Shown one piece after another: positions 4,969 through 5,120 of a stretch of 5,120 nt of DNA. Where the stretch lies: the NCBI GenBank assembly GCA_900320925.1, contig ONUD01000044.1, forward strand, positions 1 through 5,120, in the 5' to 3' direction. The stretch comes from an uncultured Eubacteriales bacterium. GTDB lineage: Bacteria > Bacillota > Clostridia > Oscillospirales > Acutalibacteraceae. Position 1 is the stretch's first letter; each line of letters opens with the position of its first letter. Made by a program: the position numbers and the translations under genes. Below the pieces are notes generated by a model, which saw nothing but the letters and a program-made list of their open reading frames with translations, was not told where the DNA came from and did not search any database.

Positions 4969-5120
4969 ATATTTTGATTTTATTCCAGTAGGCCTGATAA
5001 GCCTGTTCCGTCTTGTTTTGGGCAGGCTCGTAGTACACAGTGCCTGCCAGCTGGTCGGGAAGATACTGCTGTTTGACCCAGTGGTTCGGAAAGTCATGCG
5101 GATAGGCATAAAACTGCCCC
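4967..5120 (-). CDS. rarA: C-terminal end of RarA/MgsA-type replication-associated AAA+ ATPase (cut by window edge)
   Basis: Only the last 50 codons are inside the window, read on the minus strand to the TGA at 4969-4967; codon frame starts at 5119. The peptide contains FYAYPHDFPNHWVKQQYLPD and, further on, GTVYYEPAQNKTEQAYQAYW. The YPHxxPxxWVxQQYLPDxLxGxxYYxP pattern is the well-conserved C-terminal signature of RarA (MgsA, YrvN in Bacillus), a tetrameric ATPase related to clamp-loader proteins that acts at stalled replication forks. The ATPase domain lies beyond the right edge and cannot be checked. The gene converges on the bioY operon and shares its terminator. Confidence 0.8.
   Translation of the reverse strand, partial: GQFYAYPHDFPNHWVKQQYLPDQLAGTVYYEPAQNKTEQAYQAYWNKIKI

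Noticed and set aside
4873..5109. Minus-strand frame of 78 codons near the right edge
   Set aside because: A different minus-strand frame (4967-5120) carries the conserved RarA C-terminal pattern; the 78-codon frame has no family features and crosses the terminator.

Overview
The window looks like ordinary chromosomal DNA from a low-to-mid GC Gram-positive bacterium of the class Clostridia, perhaps close to Ruminococcaceae/Oscillospiraceae. Four things suggest this: the MurE sequence variant (an EASSQG motif in place of the usual SSHA type), a small Xre regulator paired with a three-helix membrane protein, a BirA-type biotin operator upstream of bioY, and strong SigA-like promoters with GGAGG-type ribosome sites. 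The genus is inference; nothing here fixes it. I see no RNA genes, insertion sequences, prophage genes or CRISPR array.

Layout. Bases 1-2119 (minus strand) hold the cell-wall pair murE then murF, five bases apart and translationally coupled; murF runs off the left edge after 219 codons. Their promoter lies at 2150-2178. Bases 2132-2363 form a divergent intergenic region with that promoter and, facing the other way, a promoter at 2281-2309 whose -35 box sits inside a perfect 14-bp inverted repeat. This drives a two-gene plus-strand operon: a 105-residue membrane protein (2364-2681) and an overlapping 70-residue Xre-type regulator (2681-2893), followed by a long hairpin at 2924-2964.

Next comes a single gene, 3103-3867, for a secreted protein with a signal peptide, one bacterial Ig-like (Big2) domain and a CAP/SCP domain. 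It has its own promoter (3041-3069) and a good intrinsic terminator (3876-3909). Then a biotin-uptake operon begins: a BirA-like operator (3916-3950) overlapping a near-consensus promoter (3943-3971), bioY starting at a TTG (3997-4566), and one base later a cysteine-rich DUF1284-type protein (4568-4951). A bidirectional terminator (4932-4968) separates this operon from a convergent minus-strand gene whose last 50 codons are visible; these look like the C-terminus of RarA/MgsA, the replication-associated AAA+ ATPase.

How the parts work together. murE and murF are consecutive steps of the cytoplasmic peptidoglycan precursor pathway. bioY is the substrate-binding subunit of a biotin ECF transporter and is probably shut off by biotin-loaded BirA. 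The regulator/membrane-protein pair is probably autoregulated through the palindrome at its promoter. Nothing is plainly a new system. The leads most worth following are the membrane-protein/regulator module with its palindromic operator, and the tight coupling of a cysteine-rich DUF1284 protein to biotin uptake.
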